Assembly (NCBI RefSeq): GCF_016899755.1 | Contig: NZ_JACJJC010000019.1 | Span: forward strand, 1-36,139 | Reading direction: 5' to 3' | Source: Sutterella massiliensis | Lineage (GTDB): Bacteria > Pseudomonadota > Gammaproteobacteria > Burkholderiales > Burkholderiaceae_F | Length of the DNA: 36,139 bases | Part shown: one piece after another, positions 26,901 to 35,950 of the stretch | Layout of the letters: every line of letters begins with the position of its first letter | Position numbering within the stretch: position 1 is the stretch's first letter | The notes under the pieces: generated by a model | Told to the model about the DNA's origin: nothing | What the model saw: only the letters and a program-made list of their open reading frames with translations | Databases searched by the model: none | Made by a program: the position numbers and the translations under genes

Positions 26901-29900
26901 ATCTCAATGAAGCATCCCAAGGCGACAACCTGCTTCACTTATCGGGCGTGAGCTCTGAAAAGGCTGTTCGCGGCGATGAAATCCATGCACACATTTACGG
27001 CAATGGAGGCTTTTACTTCGCCGGTCTGGATGATGATCTGGATGGCACTGGTTATGTGAGCAACGAGCACAATGCGTTTGGCGGTGAAGTTGACATCCGC
27101 TCCGGTACGCTCGTTGCAACGACCTCGAATGCCTTGGGCGGCGCTGAAATTAACTCGGACGGCGAGTATGATTATGCCGCCTCTTATTCCGGCGACTACG
27201 CATCGCTGCTTAATATCGAAGACGGTGCCGGCTTCAGGCTCGGCAAGGCGTCGACGGACAAACTCACTCAGACGATCGGCGCGCTCGTGACGAAGGAGAC
27301 TGATTCGGCGAAGCGAGCGGCAGTTGCACTCAATAGCGGCACGCTTACGATCAAACCGGTTGATGTCGAAGCAGCGCATTCGGTCATTGCTGCCGCCGAC
27401 ACCTTGACCGGGATCGAAGACTCGAAGCTTGTTCTCTCTGGCGGAACGCTGGAAGTGATCGGCGATCAGACCGGCTTTGCCGGTACGGCCGAGCTCCAGG
27501 CGGAAAGCAGAACAACTATTTTTGCCGGGAAAGGGCTCGGTACGAACAAGATCGAGATGAAAAGGAGCGCTGCGCTCGACATAAGTCTTGATACGACCTC
27601 CGCCGACACGTTCATACTTGCCGCTAAGGCGAATTCCACTGAGGATGGCGAGGCGGTTATCAACGTGCTTGGTAACGAGAAGGCCGATCTCAAGAAGTTT
27701 GCATTCGGCAGCAGGCAGTCAGACCTTGATTTCAAGGGCACGCTCAAGCTCTCGAACGTCGGCTACGATTGGCACGTGGACCGGCTGAGTTCCGCTCGTC
27801 TGACGAGTGAAGCGGGATCCGTTGTCGACGTCGACGGCGTACGCAGCGTGCGAGCGCTTGATATCGGCCACGGCACCACCTTCAATTTCGGCGAACTCGC
27901 CTTGGGCAAGTTCCTCAACGACAACGCGATCAAGGTGAACGGCGGCGGGAGCGGCTCGGGGAACGAAAGCGACTTGACGCTTCCCGGAACCGGCGAATCG
28001 GCAACCTTTGTCGTCAGTGCCCAAAACGGTACGGCCTCGGGCGGGAAGCTCAATTATCAGAAGACCAGGAACGAATTGCAGAGCGGCGTCTATTCGGTGC
28101 TCGACCTCGACGACGGGGCGCATTTCACGGCGCTTGTCGACCAGAAATACGGCAGCGAAACGCTCGTGGGCAGCATCAGTCTCGTCGATAAGTGCGGCGA
28201 TGCAGTATCGTCTGCCCAGGTTGGTCTGACGGAAGGCAACACCGCTATTGCGGATGCAACCTTCAGCTTCGTCAATGACAGCAAGGTAACGCTTTCTAAC
28301 GGCGACCTCGGCGTCAACTATCTGCTCACGGCGCTCAACATTGAAGACGGTCAGTCCGTCTTTGCGGCAACGACGACGGAAGCCGATACCGACAACACCC
28401 TGACGGCCCTTATCACCCAAAAAGGTTCGAAGTCGGGTGGCGGCGGTCTTGTTTTCGGCAAGGCCTCTGACGGTGCTGCCAATGAAGCGACCATCGAGAA
28501 CAGCGGCAACAAATTCACGGGTGCCGTCGAGCTTCGCGATGGGATGACGCTCAACGTCGCCGAGTCGAATTCGCTCGGCAGCGACGACACGCACACCCGC
28601 AAGGTCGTGCTTGGAGAGGGCGCCGTGCTCCGCCTGGGGTCGGACGACAATTCCAATTCGGTTTCGCAGACTGTCGGCGCCGTTGCGGGCGACGCGAACG
28701 ACTTGACGTCCACCGTCGACCTTGCGGTTTCTTCTAAGCTCACGATCGACGGTCAGACCGACAGCGTGTTCGGCATCCTGAAGGGCGGCGTAAAGGCCTC
28801 GATCACGCTTGATGCCAGGGATCTCACCATTCTCTCGGCTGACGAAGATCATCTCTTTGACGGCGAGGCTTTCATTGGCAGCACCGAAGGCAAAACCGCC
28901 TCGCTCACCGTCAAGAAGCAGCACGGTCTCGGCACTGCAAATGTGCACATCGGTGCGAACGACAAGTTCGTAGTGGATGCTAAGGACGACGGCAAGCTTC
29001 TCAATACGATGAAGGGGCAGGGGTCGGTGCACTTCACCGGCGCCGGTAAGACGACCCTGACGGAGGCGAGTGACTTTACGGGCGGCCTTTACGTTGAGAA
29101 GGGCGTCGTCGCAGCCGTGGACGCAGGCGGCGTCTTGGCGGGCGCTATGCTCGGGAACGGCGATCTGCACCTTACGGGCGGCAGTCTCACGATCAACACG
29201 TCAAGAGACTGGGATCTTGAATCGCACGGGCATCTCCTCACCGGCAGCGGCACGCTCAGCGTCGTTCACCAGGGCGAACATCAAGGCGACTTCACGTTTG
29301 CAGAAGGTCAAACGGCGCAGACGGAGCCGCTCTTCACCGGTACGCTCGATCTCTCGAACATCACCATCGGTTTTAGCGGGAATACGAACAAGTCGGTGCT
29401 CAGCCATGCATCCCTCGTCGTGAATAAGGACGCCCAAGCCAACTTCAACGAGATCGGCGTGAACTTCCATAAGCTCGTTGTTGAAAAGAACGGCGTTCTC
29501 GACTTCTCGAGCATGGAAGCCATGGTCGGCACGACGACGGCCGAAAATGCCGTGCATGCCGATGCGTTCGACTTCAGCGGCGCTTCCGGTGCGAAGGTTC
29601 GCGTCGACATGGCCGATGCGTTTTTGAACGAAATCCCCGAACCTGAAGGTCCCGTTGCAGCTGCTTCGCTTCTCGACCAGGACAACGGCGATATTCTGCT
29701 CCGACTCGGCGTGCTCAATAGACAATCTTCGACGCCGGTTGACGTGAGCAAGATCGGTCTTGAAATCAAGAACGACAAAGGCGGGTTCGATGCTGCGAGC
29801 GAGGCACCTTACAGCCTCACCGTCGACATCACGCAGTCGACTGCGGGTGGTTCTGTCGAAACGGTTGCCGACGGCATCTACAACCTTGGTCTTTCGGGCG

Positions 29901-32900
29901 ACGAAACCGGCTGGGGCATCGCGCATCAGCTTGATGAAGTCAGCATTTATGACGGCAAGACGCTTCGACTGCTTCAAGGGAAAGACAATGCGCTTTCGGC
30001 GAAGATCACCGAAAAGGGCGATGCTCGGGGCGGCGGTTCACTGGCCATTCACACCGGTCACAGCGTCCGTCTGACCAACCAGGAAAACGACTTCTCCGGC
30101 GACGTGAAGGTCGAAAACGGTGCGACACTCACGATCGTGTCGGGTGCGCTGGGCGGCAAGGCCGAAAACTCGAAGCATGCCGACCGAGTGGCGCTCGAGG
30201 CCGATGCTTCGCTTGTCTTCGACCTCGACGTCGACGGCGTTGAGCAGACGGTCGGCAGCATCTGGTCTGCTGCGACGTCTTCGATTGTGCTCGGCGATAA
30301 CGGTCGATTCGAATTCGACGATGCGAGTGAAAAGTCTGAAATTGCCGGGACGATCTCGGGCGGCGCGGCGAGTTCACTGGTCCTCAAGGACGGCGTGGCT
30401 CTCGATGTCCGTTATCAGCCGGCCGACGGAAAGACGAACAACTTCATGGGCGCAACCTACGTCGGCAGCGATTCGGTTCTCAAACTCTCCGAAAGCGGCA
30501 GTCTGGGGACGGGCCGCATCACGCTTGAAGAAGACACGAGTTGTCTCGAAATGTCGTCCGACAGCAACTGGACGATGTCGAACGTTGTTACAGGTTCGGG
30601 CACGGTGCACTTTGTCGGCGACAATGTCGATCAATCGGACGCGCTCCCCGCATTTGCCTTCAAGGCACCCGGTCAGGATGAGTCCTTCGTCGGCAAGCTT
30701 TGGGTTCAGAACGCGGTGTTTGCGCTCTCGGGCGCCGGGGACGAATCGGCCGCAGCGGTCAACGAGTCCGTCATGTCGAAGGCGGATCTCGAGATCGATT
30801 CCGGGCGACTCGTTCTCTCGGACGGGAAGTCCGAAATCAACTCGCTGAGGCTCTCCGGGTCGACGATCAGCGCCGGCAGCGTCGTTTACAAGCAGTATTC
30901 GTCCGGCTGGCTCGATATGACGCAGGAGGTGCGCGACGGCGTCCTGACAATCGACGGCGAAAATACGCTTGAACTCACCGGCATCGGCAGTTTCGGCGAC
31001 GAGTCGCTCCTCATGCAGGACGAAGGCGGCCTCTCGACCGTCATTCTTGCCAATCGCGTGGTTTTTGAAAACAACGGCAGCGTCAAACTCGACATGCAGG
31101 ACGAGTCGAACCAAGAAGGCGGGTACGTCCGTATCGACGGTCTCCAGCAGGGCGTTGCCGGCATCTACGGTGTGGGTGAAATCTCCTACAAGAACGGTGA
31201 GCAGGAAGGGCTATTCGTTGAAGCGAAGCTCTACGAGGCGCAGGTTGAGAAAGATGCAGAGCTTCTCCTTTCCGGAACCGCCATCGGGGTTGAAACGGCT
31301 GACGGGACAATTGTCAAGCCGTCGGCCGACAAGTCCTTCTCCGCTTCCATCACGGGCGAAGGCGGGCTGCGTGTCGAAAACACGGTCTATCTCGATCGCG
31401 AGCAGGGGGTGCGCGATCCGTCGAATCCTTATGACTTCGTGACGGACTTCACCGGTGCGACGACGATTGCAGAAGGTGCAACGCTCGTTCTGCTCGGCGA
31501 CGATCTCCTCGGGACGGCCGAGAGCCATACCTCGGGGATCGGTTTGGAAAAGAATGCGGATCTGTGGCTGCAGACGGGTGTCGAGCAGCATGCCGGGACG
31601 CTTTCTGCGGCTGACGGTGCGGTCGTGCATCTCCTTGCCGGCTCGAAGCTCGTGCTTGACGACGAAAACGGGTCCGGGGTGCTCGCAGAAGGCAGTTCCC
31701 TCACGGGTACCGGCACGCTCGCCGTTGACGCGGGCGAACTCAGGATCGACGGCGCTAATGCCGGCTTCTCGGGTCTTGCGCAGGCGGGTTCCGGTTTGGC
31801 CGATGGCGCCGCATTCGGCGGACGCATTGTGCTCGGCAATGCCGACGGTCTTGGCACGGCGGACGCGCTTGTCAACTCGGACGGCGAGCTCGTCTTTGAT
31901 TTGAAGGGTGAAGGCGACTTCGAGAATGATCTTTTTGGCAGTGGGAAGGTCATTGCTGTTGACGGAACGACCGTTCGTATCGATCGATCGGCAGAGGGTG
32001 CTACCGAATTCAAGGGCACCTATCACGCGCAAAACGGATCGACCATCGTTTTTGCGGGCGATGAGAACTTCAGTGCGCTTGGCCGTAATGAAGTGGGCAT
32101 TCTTGAAGGTACCGCTTCGGCCGTCGTTGACGAGTCGGGTACGATCCGCGTCGAGCACAGTTTCGATAGCGACGACGACAAGTACTGGATCTTTGCACAG
32201 AAGGTTTCAGGGGACGGCACGCTCGTCCTTTCGACGAACCGCCCGAGCACGGGTGTCACTCTTGACGATGTTAACAACCAGATCTACTTCAATAAGACTG
32301 CAGCCGATTGGATGACTGCCGAAGAGACGAAGTTCTCCGGCACCGTACTTCTTGAGAACGGACGTCTGCGACTGCAGCGCACCGACCAAGACAATTGGAC
32401 GGAAGCTGCACTGAAGTTCGCGACACTCAAGGTTGGGACAGGCGGCCGCCTGATGGTTTCCGATCCAGATGTTGAAAATAATGGAGATAGCGGCGATCAA
32501 GGACCACATGCCCATGAGATTCACGGGCTTGCGTTTGACGGCGGTACTGTTCGCTTTGGACAGGAAACTGCTCTTATTACTGGCGCTGACGAACAGAAGC
32601 CGCTTCTGGATCTTGACGTACTGGATGCAAGTGGCCGTGGGACGGTTGAAATCAACGTCGGCAGTGCCACGAAACTTCCGGATGCGGGCGAGTTTGAGGA
32701 CTGGTTGGAGACGCATCAGTCCTTCATGGAACAGGATGACGGCAGGGCGCTTATTCAGCTCGCGCAGGCAGACGATGTAACTGGAACTGGTGCGAATATT
32801 AATGTCGACGTCATTGCACAAGATGACTTGCCTCTCGATCCGGGTCCAGGGGATGTCTACGAAAACCTTGGTGACCATATCGTTGAGGGGAAATCGGATG

Positions 32901-35845
32901 AAGGCGAGTCCCTTTTGCAGCTTCATTATGGTTACGGCGTAACAATTGTCGACGGTCAGGACAATCCGGAAAACAACGGGTTGTGGCTAAGTTATCAGTT
33001 GAAGGAAGTCGGGATCTACGACGGTAAGTCGCTCGTGCTTGACCCATCGGACAAACCCGATACCACGACGCCAGGGGTCAATGGCTATACGTTCCGCGCG
33101 CAGATCACCGAGGTGGACGACGACTCAATCGGGGGACTCGAAATCCATAAGACCGTGGGCCTCGCCAATGCCGAGAACGCTTTCCGAGGAGAAACGACCG
33201 TGTACGCGGGCGGGCGTCTTTACGCACTCGCCGACAACGTGCTCGGTCAGGCAGAGGGCAAGCACACGAGTGCGCTCAATCTTGCCGAAGGTGCGCATTA
33301 CGAACTCAACGGATACTCGCAGACGATCGGAAGCCTGTTCGTTGGCAAGGACGGCTACGTGAATCTCGAAGCGACGTCATATGGGGGTTCGGAAGAGAAG
33401 TATGGTGAGCTGACGATTGAAAACGGCGGCATCGCGACGAGCGACAACGCGCTGCGAGGCACGGGCCATATTACGCTCGAGACCGGCGTCTTCGAGGTGG
33501 GCGGCGCCAATGCCGGTTTTGGCGGCACCGTCACGATCGGTGCGCCGGGGATCGAAACGGCATCCCTCGATGCCGGCGATGGCGACGCCTCCGAAACGAA
33601 GGACTTCGTTGCGATCGCCGTCATCCATGATTCCAATGGGTTAGGTTCGTCCGATATCGTCTTCGCCGACAAGACCTCGCTTCTCTACATGGACAACGTC
33701 AAGAGCGTTGAAGAGAGTGCGGTGTTCGACAATCGCCTGAAGGGCGAAGGGACCGTTCGCGCAGACGCGACCGACGTGATCGTAACGGGCGACAACACGG
33801 GCTTTACGGGTACCTGGCAGATCGGCACGGGTGAAAACTATGCCGGAGCGGACGACGCCGGAAATCACAAGTTTGAAGGCACGGCAGAAGCTTCGACGAT
33901 GCGCTTCACCGAACTCACGTCGCTCGGCGGCACGGCCGAAGCCGATTGGGCCGATTTCGAGATCGGCGCGGGTTCGACCCTTGTGCTCGGCATCGGCCAG
34001 AGCTACACGTTCGAAAACGTTACGTCGGGCGAAGGCGGTGTCACGATCGATGCGGGCTACAGCGCGCCCGGTATCGCGAACGTCGTCGAACTCGGCTCGA
34101 ACTTCGCGCACACGGGCCTCACGCACGTTGTCTCGGGCGGCATCCGCAGTACGGGCGACGTGATTGTGGATGAACCCGGGAGCGGCGAAGGCGGCGATGG
34201 CGGCGAAAGCGGTGCCGACAATGGCACGAGCGGCGACGATCCCGTCGTCGGGACGCTTCCCGCAGACGGGCCCGCTGTCGCTCGGCTCCCCGCCGATACG
34301 GGCGACTCGAATGACGGCACGGGTGCAGACGATGCCGCGTCGTCGAGAACGACGCTCATGGGCGACGTTCAGCTTGACGAAGGCACCTTCATGGAAGGCT
34401 TTGCGGGCGTGAACGGTACGCTCACGAATGCGGGCACCGTCTACGTCAACTGGAAGCGCTACGCCGATGAGGCGCTCGGGAAGTCTTCCTCGACCGTTTA
34501 CGACGATGCGCATGCGCACACGCTTAAGATTGCCGGCGACTACGTGGGCGAAGGCGGCACGCTTGTCTTCAACGGTGCGCTCGCGGGCGACGACTCGCCT
34601 GTCGACACGATCGAAGTGGCAGGGAGCGCTTCCGGTACGGGCAAGGTCCAAGTGCACAACTTGGGCGGCAAGGGCGACCTCACGAGTCCGCACGGCATTA
34701 CGCTCATCACGATCGAAGGCGATTCGACGCTCAATTTGAGTCAGGACGGCCGAATCGTGGCGGGTGCGTACGACTACGTGCTCCTGCGCGATCCCGACAG
34801 CCGCCGCTTCTACCTGCAGAGCACGGCGGGCGAATACCCGATTCCGCCCGACGTGCCGATCGGGCCGCTCGTTCGACCCGAAGCGGGCGCCTACATGGCG
34901 GCCTCGCTTGCGGCGAACCTCGCGGAAATGCGTCTGCACGACCGCGCGGGCGAATCGCACTATGTCGATCCGCTCACGGGCGAAGTGAAGGAAACGAGCA
35001 TGTGGATGCGTCAGACGGGCACGCACGCGCACTTTAGAAGTGCCGGCGAGACGCTGCGCACGCACATGACGGGCGGCGTTACGCAGTTGGGCGGCGACAT
35101 CATTCGCCGCTCGGGCGAGGGCGACGTGCGGGCGAACTTCGGTGTCTTCGGTACAGCGCTCTACGCGAAGAGCTCCACGCGCAGCACGCTCTCGAGTCAC
35201 TCGGCCGACACGAGTTCGGACGGCTACACGGTGGGCGTCTACGCCACGCTCTTCAACGGCCAGGGCGAGCGGCTCGATCAGGGCGGCTATCTCGACCTCT
35301 GGGCGCAGTACGCGTGGCTCGACCACGAGATTCGCCCGAAGGAGCTTGCGACCGAAGAGGTCGATGCCGACGGCATCATCGCTTCGGTGGAAGCGGGCTG
35401 GACCTTCCAGCTCGGCACGACGGGTAAGAACACGTCTCACGCGGTCGACTGGTCGCTGCAGCCGCAGTTCCAGGCGATATACGAAGGCGTGAAGCTCGAC
35501 GAGCACGTCGAAACGGAAGGCACGCGCGTCGAAATGACGGGCGAAGGCAACATCAAGACGCGTCTCGGCTTCCGTCTGCAGGCCTCGCCCGAATCGCAGC
35601 CGGGTGAACGCCGCGGGCAGGGCTTCCTCGAGTTCAATTGGATTCACAACACCAAGACCGTCGGCGTTGAAATGGACGGCGTAGAGGTGGAATCCGAAGG
35701 CATGAAGGATGCGGGCGAAGTTCGCTTCGGCTTTGAAGGCGAACTCACCGAAAATCTCCACGGCTGGATCTCGGGCGGGTATCTCGCCGGCGGCAGCGGC
35801 TACCACGAAGAAACGGTCAACGTGGGTCTCAAGTACCTCTGGTAA
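20933..35845 (+). CDS. Giant ESPR autotransporter adhesin, 4970 residues
   Basis: A single uninterrupted frame for a type Va secreted surface protein of about 0.5 MDa. Residues 1-28 are an extended signal peptide region (MNKIFRVIWSYVLKQFVVV, then NELTKSRSK). The hydrophobic signal core follows (about 49-69), cleaved near SFA-AES. Residues about 600-1600 carry N-x-G repeats (FENAGTI, FTNTGDI, INYGTI) of a beta-solenoid. GAGHDELRLNG near 1630 recalls a single RTX-like turn. About 1987-4400 holds roughly five diverged modules. A Gly/Asp/Ser linker spans about 4411-4472. An autochaperone-like domain follows (YVGEGGTLVFNGAL to GRIVAGAYDYVLL, about 4535-4620), then a barrel from about 4650, ending KYLW. 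ATG 20933 is chosen for the ESPR; the frame opens at 20870. Only two passenger cysteines were seen. It is probably an adhesin or biofilm protein; the ligand is unknown. Confidence 0.95.
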   Translation: MNKIFRVIWSYVLKQFVVVNELTKSRSKEKSARAAVGVVSSTESAKFALRPAALVTAAAFAAFSVPSFAAESEGWLRLDEPAAAEAAKKESAYGRLPEITASSDFVRAARAKSTNALERAVRTSADEADSRVVRAAYSPKQLAVAAPRADVPAVVRNGKAVEGAQDGSFSFKDLKLEGDTPFGSDKAFDPYRWDNHKTEAGDVNGVDQTVHIGSGATSGGTNDRKWVTLKDEGWTAVASGNPGSKGNLTASDVLQDGGVVTIKDDAGNVITIDKDNAGDLKSAFKNEFTLGGTDAFSFVDEVTGANRTANVWKPFSKNNPDGFDESEYLPDEKFSRPDKSDIYDENGNRLGSGQYVDKVFFSVKGDGGLRVQVNDEDEAPEDFHAVLKVSGQDKYSTVFEAIDGGKISYESKTNVQLATDGDVSGGNNSIGWTHEYISYTGKRVADLDTLVYEKKDEDGNVVEKKTVAFNDAGGRAELENAGFSWDEGDPEKRIAFVVNNEDTLIAFNDYLIGKLGKKTEDGSGSYDETWYQTEFRSAFTIGTEEWTAEFDPGSDFYVPPTDSTAKGSNQQQVSFIRAGRSKNADAGTDYGRVVIKDGAEITMTGSLASILRVDGEGHAYDAVIDESEAEAVIEKGGKLKVTGAYGWAVNSHGGLVWNEGTVEVGKQESGEGLQAEDGYGLVGVHLEDGARFENREGGLVQYDAGSFGKAVEVESGSIFSNSGELNMITGTFRAPTKDDNYGIRQNFKRSSLVTVNGEKSKFFNNTGGRISLGTNGAETSEQPIDVFLIGEKGAFENAGTITTGEHVRNMNIVRLEGDGAVFTNTGDIFLNAIETSDGDESFNAVVQAGEGTQAFNYGLIELNGLNAVALQALEAESVFDSTGRPRVINYGTITVGAAQEGSAPNYAIWAEGAGTVAQNSGKINLAGDRAIGIHARNGADIEVTERASIVFDSEGNEATGQIAYLIYGSGENGDRTSIHDSTSSIENSHVVTADYSTYFRVDTGATLDLQSGFYDVASEGSSIITVTGEGARFTAENPSTDTLHLSVDGKDSAALLVTGGGYAYWGGNVDVSVTGENSAIAIVSGEYIDVETNAPDPTRFMETFFDINEDARITGDQFKGEGTAEGNAVAFRVKSGGVLRNQGEITLDNLSDSNVTGVILEGGTLRNGVDGENNLYKDAAISVNGVAVEVRGASSGGDASTLENHGLIEATDGLAAVRLTQGATLELTNSTEGTITAGGSAHAVLIESEGQLTVDGAALSMKNNSHGNVIENRSEKAVIVGAVDMTVRDGIGIHTETLESRNGGKTITIAGAAGEDGAYRTADATGIAIEHIDSNGKTSVSDEAVEIGSDYTIKAEENNQGHGTGVLVNTAESATVNAKIRDLNVGVLVKEAESLTVGEANEQADITVAGKDAAGIRLDGWKLDELAVNGNIRAISGTAVDLSTQSGEASKAIDSISLAGNIAGDVAGLDLSGSKLESELAVKKDSIISGGVGVNLTDAKIAGKVNIAGTVESTAQDGAALLLSGASVPGDNSRIEIENIGTITNTHESATDETAVVFGAGMTAGVSFTNRGLVNGSVVFSNASGSNVGHIVTVAERSSITGNVETSTGDDVIVLDGIKESQADVFAKVDAGAGHDELRLNGSEWLVNSEKEQNRLVNLEQITLNVKSVFTIENDDYLPILGDFDGENAQYVVTNGSTLSLKAGQTKTETGDVSEGFVFSDAVEGTGSILVDGMNGAFAFGDIRVTNESGLTAEAKFTGEHFTGTLNLENVSTTYEWNTAAAFRQTDVHIGDGASLTVGKYVVGDDIKWSQMGSLFLEEESSRLVYDKSARISISTERDGDRVTNSFTDSLYKVDLKGDDTELGLDGGTVSIQISTNPDFADGEENYHRVVRQTLMAQDEGSDDIRLVVADEDSFLVSGDLDNIKLELLREDGTLVTGAFDYALKSADNTAEIGTAYYEYGLSTSSFDWGGSAEGKDNGLYVSKQLVRLYLNEASQGDNLLHLSGVSSEKAVRGDEIHAHIYGNGGFYFAGLDDDLDGTGYVSNEHNAFGGEVDIRSGTLVATTSNALGGAEINSDGEYDYAASYSGDYASLLNIEDGAGFRLGKASTDKLTQTIGALVTKETDSAKRAAVALNSGTLTIKPVDVEAAHSVIAAADTLTGIEDSKLVLSGGTLEVIGDQTGFAGTAELQAESRTTIFAGKGLGTNKIEMKRSAALDISLDTTSADTFILAAKANSTEDGEAVINVLGNEKADLKKFAFGSRQSDLDFKGTLKLSNVGYDWHVDRLSSARLTSEAGSVVDVDGVRSVRALDIGHGTTFNFGELALGKFLNDNAIKVNGGGSGSGNESDLTLPGTGESATFVVSAQNGTASGGKLNYQKTRNELQSGVYSVLDLDDGAHFTALVDQKYGSETLVGSISLVDKCGDAVSSAQVGLTEGNTAIADATFSFVNDSKVTLSNGDLGVNYLLTALNIEDGQSVFAATTTEADTDNTLTALITQKGSKSGGGGLVFGKASDGAANEATIENSGNKFTGAVELRDGMTLNVAESNSLGSDDTHTRKVVLGEGAVLRLGSDDNSNSVSQTVGAVAGDANDLTSTVDLAVSSKLTIDGQTDSVFGILKGGVKASITLDARDLTILSADEDHLFDGEAFIGSTEGKTASLTVKKQHGLGTANVHIGANDKFVVDAKDDGKLLNTMKGQGSVHFTGAGKTTLTEASDFTGGLYVEKGVVAAVDAGGVLAGAMLGNGDLHLTGGSLTINTSRDWDLESHGHLLTGSGTLSVVHQGEHQGDFTFAEGQTAQTEPLFTGTLDLSNITIGFSGNTNKSVLSHASLVVNKDAQANFNEIGVNFHKLVVEKNGVLDFSSMEAMVGTTTAENAVHADAFDFSGASGAKVRVDMADAFLNEIPEPEGPVAAASLLDQDNGDILLRLGVLNRQSSTPVDVSKIGLEIKNDKGGFDAASEAPYSLTVDITQSTAGGSVETVADGIYNLGLSGDETGWGIAHQLDEVSIYDGKTLRLLQGKDNALSAKITEKGDARGGGSLAIHTGHSVRLTNQENDFSGDVKVENGATLTIVSGALGGKAENSKHADRVALEADASLVFDLDVDGVEQTVGSIWSAATSSIVLGDNGRFEFDDASEKSEIAGTISGGAASSLVLKDGVALDVRYQPADGKTNNFMGATYVGSDSVLKLSESGSLGTGRITLEEDTSCLEMSSDSNWTMSNVVTGSGTVHFVGDNVDQSDALPAFAFKAPGQDESFVGKLWVQNAVFALSGAGDESAAAVNESVMSKADLEIDSGRLVLSDGKSEINSLRLSGSTISAGSVVYKQYSSGWLDMTQEVRDGVLTIDGENTLELTGIGSFGDESLLMQDEGGLSTVILANRVVFENNGSVKLDMQDESNQEGGYVRIDGLQQGVAGIYGVGEISYKNGEQEGLFVEAKLYEAQVEKDAELLLSGTAIGVETADGTIVKPSADKSFSASITGEGGLRVENTVYLDREQGVRDPSNPYDFVTDFTGATTIAEGATLVLLGDDLLGTAESHTSGIGLEKNADLWLQTGVEQHAGTLSAADGAVVHLLAGSKLVLDDENGSGVLAEGSSLTGTGTLAVDAGELRIDGANAGFSGLAQAGSGLADGAAFGGRIVLGNADGLGTADALVNSDGELVFDLKGEGDFENDLFGSGKVIAVDGTTVRIDRSAEGATEFKGTYHAQNGSTIVFAGDENFSALGRNEVGILEGTASAVVDESGTIRVEHSFDSDDDKYWIFAQKVSGDGTLVLSTNRPSTGVTLDDVNNQIYFNKTAADWMTAEETKFSGTVLLENGRLRLQRTDQDNWTEAALKFATLKVGTGGRLMVSDPDVENNGDSGDQGPHAHEIHGLAFDGGTVRFGQETALITGADEQKPLLDLDVLDASGRGTVEINVGSATKLPDAGEFEDWLETHQSFMEQDDGRALIQLAQADDVTGTGANINVDVIAQDDLPLDPGPGDVYENLGDHIVEGKSDEGESLLQLHYGYGVTIVDGQDNPENNGLWLSYQLKEVGIYDGKSLVLDPSDKPDTTTPGVNGYTFRAQITEVDDDSIGGLEIHKTVGLANAENAFRGETTVYAGGRLYALADNVLGQAEGKHTSALNLAEGAHYELNGYSQTIGSLFVGKDGYVNLEATSYGGSEEKYGELTIENGGIATSDNALRGTGHITLETGVFEVGGANAGFGGTVTIGAPGIETASLDAGDGDASETKDFVAIAVIHDSNGLGSSDIVFADKTSLLYMDNVKSVEESAVFDNRLKGEGTVRADATDVIVTGDNTGFTGTWQIGTGENYAGADDAGNHKFEGTAEASTMRFTELTSLGGTAEADWADFEIGAGSTLVLGIGQSYTFENVTSGEGGVTIDAGYSAPGIANVVELGSNFAHTGLTHVVSGGIRSTGDVIVDEPGSGEGGDGGESGADNGTSGDDPVVGTLPADGPAVARLPADTGDSNDGTGADDAASSRTTLMGDVQLDEGTFMEGFAGVNGTLTNAGTVYVNWKRYADEALGKSSSTVYDDAHAHTLKIAGDYVGEGGTLVFNGALAGDDSPVDTIEVAGSASGTGKVQVHNLGGKGDLTSPHGITLITIEGDSTLNLSQDGRIVAGAYDYVLLRDPDSRRFYLQSTAGEYPIPPDVPIGPLVRPEAGAYMAASLAANLAEMRLHDRAGESHYVDPLTGEVKETSMWMRQTGTHAHFRSAGETLRTHMTGGVTQLGGDIIRRSGEGDVRANFGVFGTALYAKSSTRSTLSSHSADTSSDGYTVGVYATLFNGQGERLDQGGYLDLWAQYAWLDHEIRPKELATEEVDADGIIASVEAGWTFQLGTTGKNTSHAVDWSLQPQFQAIYEGVKLDEHVETEGTRVEMTGEGNIKTRLGFRLQASPESQPGERRGQGFLEFNWIHNTKTVGVEMDGVEVESEGMKDAGEVRFGFEGELTENLHGWISGGYLAGGSGYHEETVNVGLKYLW
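26891..34160 (+). repeat. About five diverged tandem modules in the giant passenger
   Basis: Recurring protein units begin near bases 26891, 28331, 29939, 31238 and 33008 (residues 1987, 2467, 3003, 3436, 4026). Each follows the same order: an edge such as VSIYDGKTLRLL or VGIYDGKSLVL, then an xAxITexGxGGL strand, a L-x-N-x-E/G-N-x-F-x-G core, GATLxxxxxxxLG, an H-x-S/R-x-V/L-x-L turn and a QTxG(S/A) end. The rest of each unit carries variable beta-helix turns. DNA identity between units is low, so duplication is old. The core resembles the autotransporter-associated beta-strand repeat (PATR). Confidence 0.7.
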
Positions 35846-35858
35846 TGCTGCGTTTGAG

Positions 35859-35880
35859 GGCCTTCGCTTCGGCGAAGGCC
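35859..35880 (+). terminator. UUCG-loop hairpin after the giant gene
   Basis: GGCCTTCGC-TTCG-GCGAAGGCC is a perfect 9-bp stem closed by a C(UUCG)G tetraloop, 13 bases after the stop codon. No T tract follows it directly. It precedes the main terminator and may protect the 3' end. Confidence 0.7.
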
Positions 35881-35889
35881 GCCCAAGGC

Positions 35890-35927
35890 AAGCGGCCGGG
35901 CGCCCAAGTGCGTTCCGGCCGCTTTTT
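35890..35927 (+). terminator. Intrinsic terminator of the giant autotransporter gene
   Basis: AAGCGGCCGG (35890-35899) pairs perfectly with CCGGCCGCTT (35915-35924) across a 15-base loop, and the T run extends through 35927. It is the second hairpin of a tandem pair, like that after the smaller autotransporter. Confidence 0.85.
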
Positions 35928-35950
35928 GTAAATAGCTTCGCTAAAGAGAT

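Noticed and set aside
26969..26977. RGD tripeptide in the giant passenger, with another in the smaller autotransporter at 11539-11547
   Set aside because: RGD occurs by chance in proteins this long. Nothing shows that either copy sits on an exposed loop, so I do not claim integrin binding.
33641..35806. 721-codon minus-strand frame opposite the autochaperone and barrel region
   Set aside because: A shadow of GC-rich codon usage; the plus-strand frame has recognisable domains throughout.
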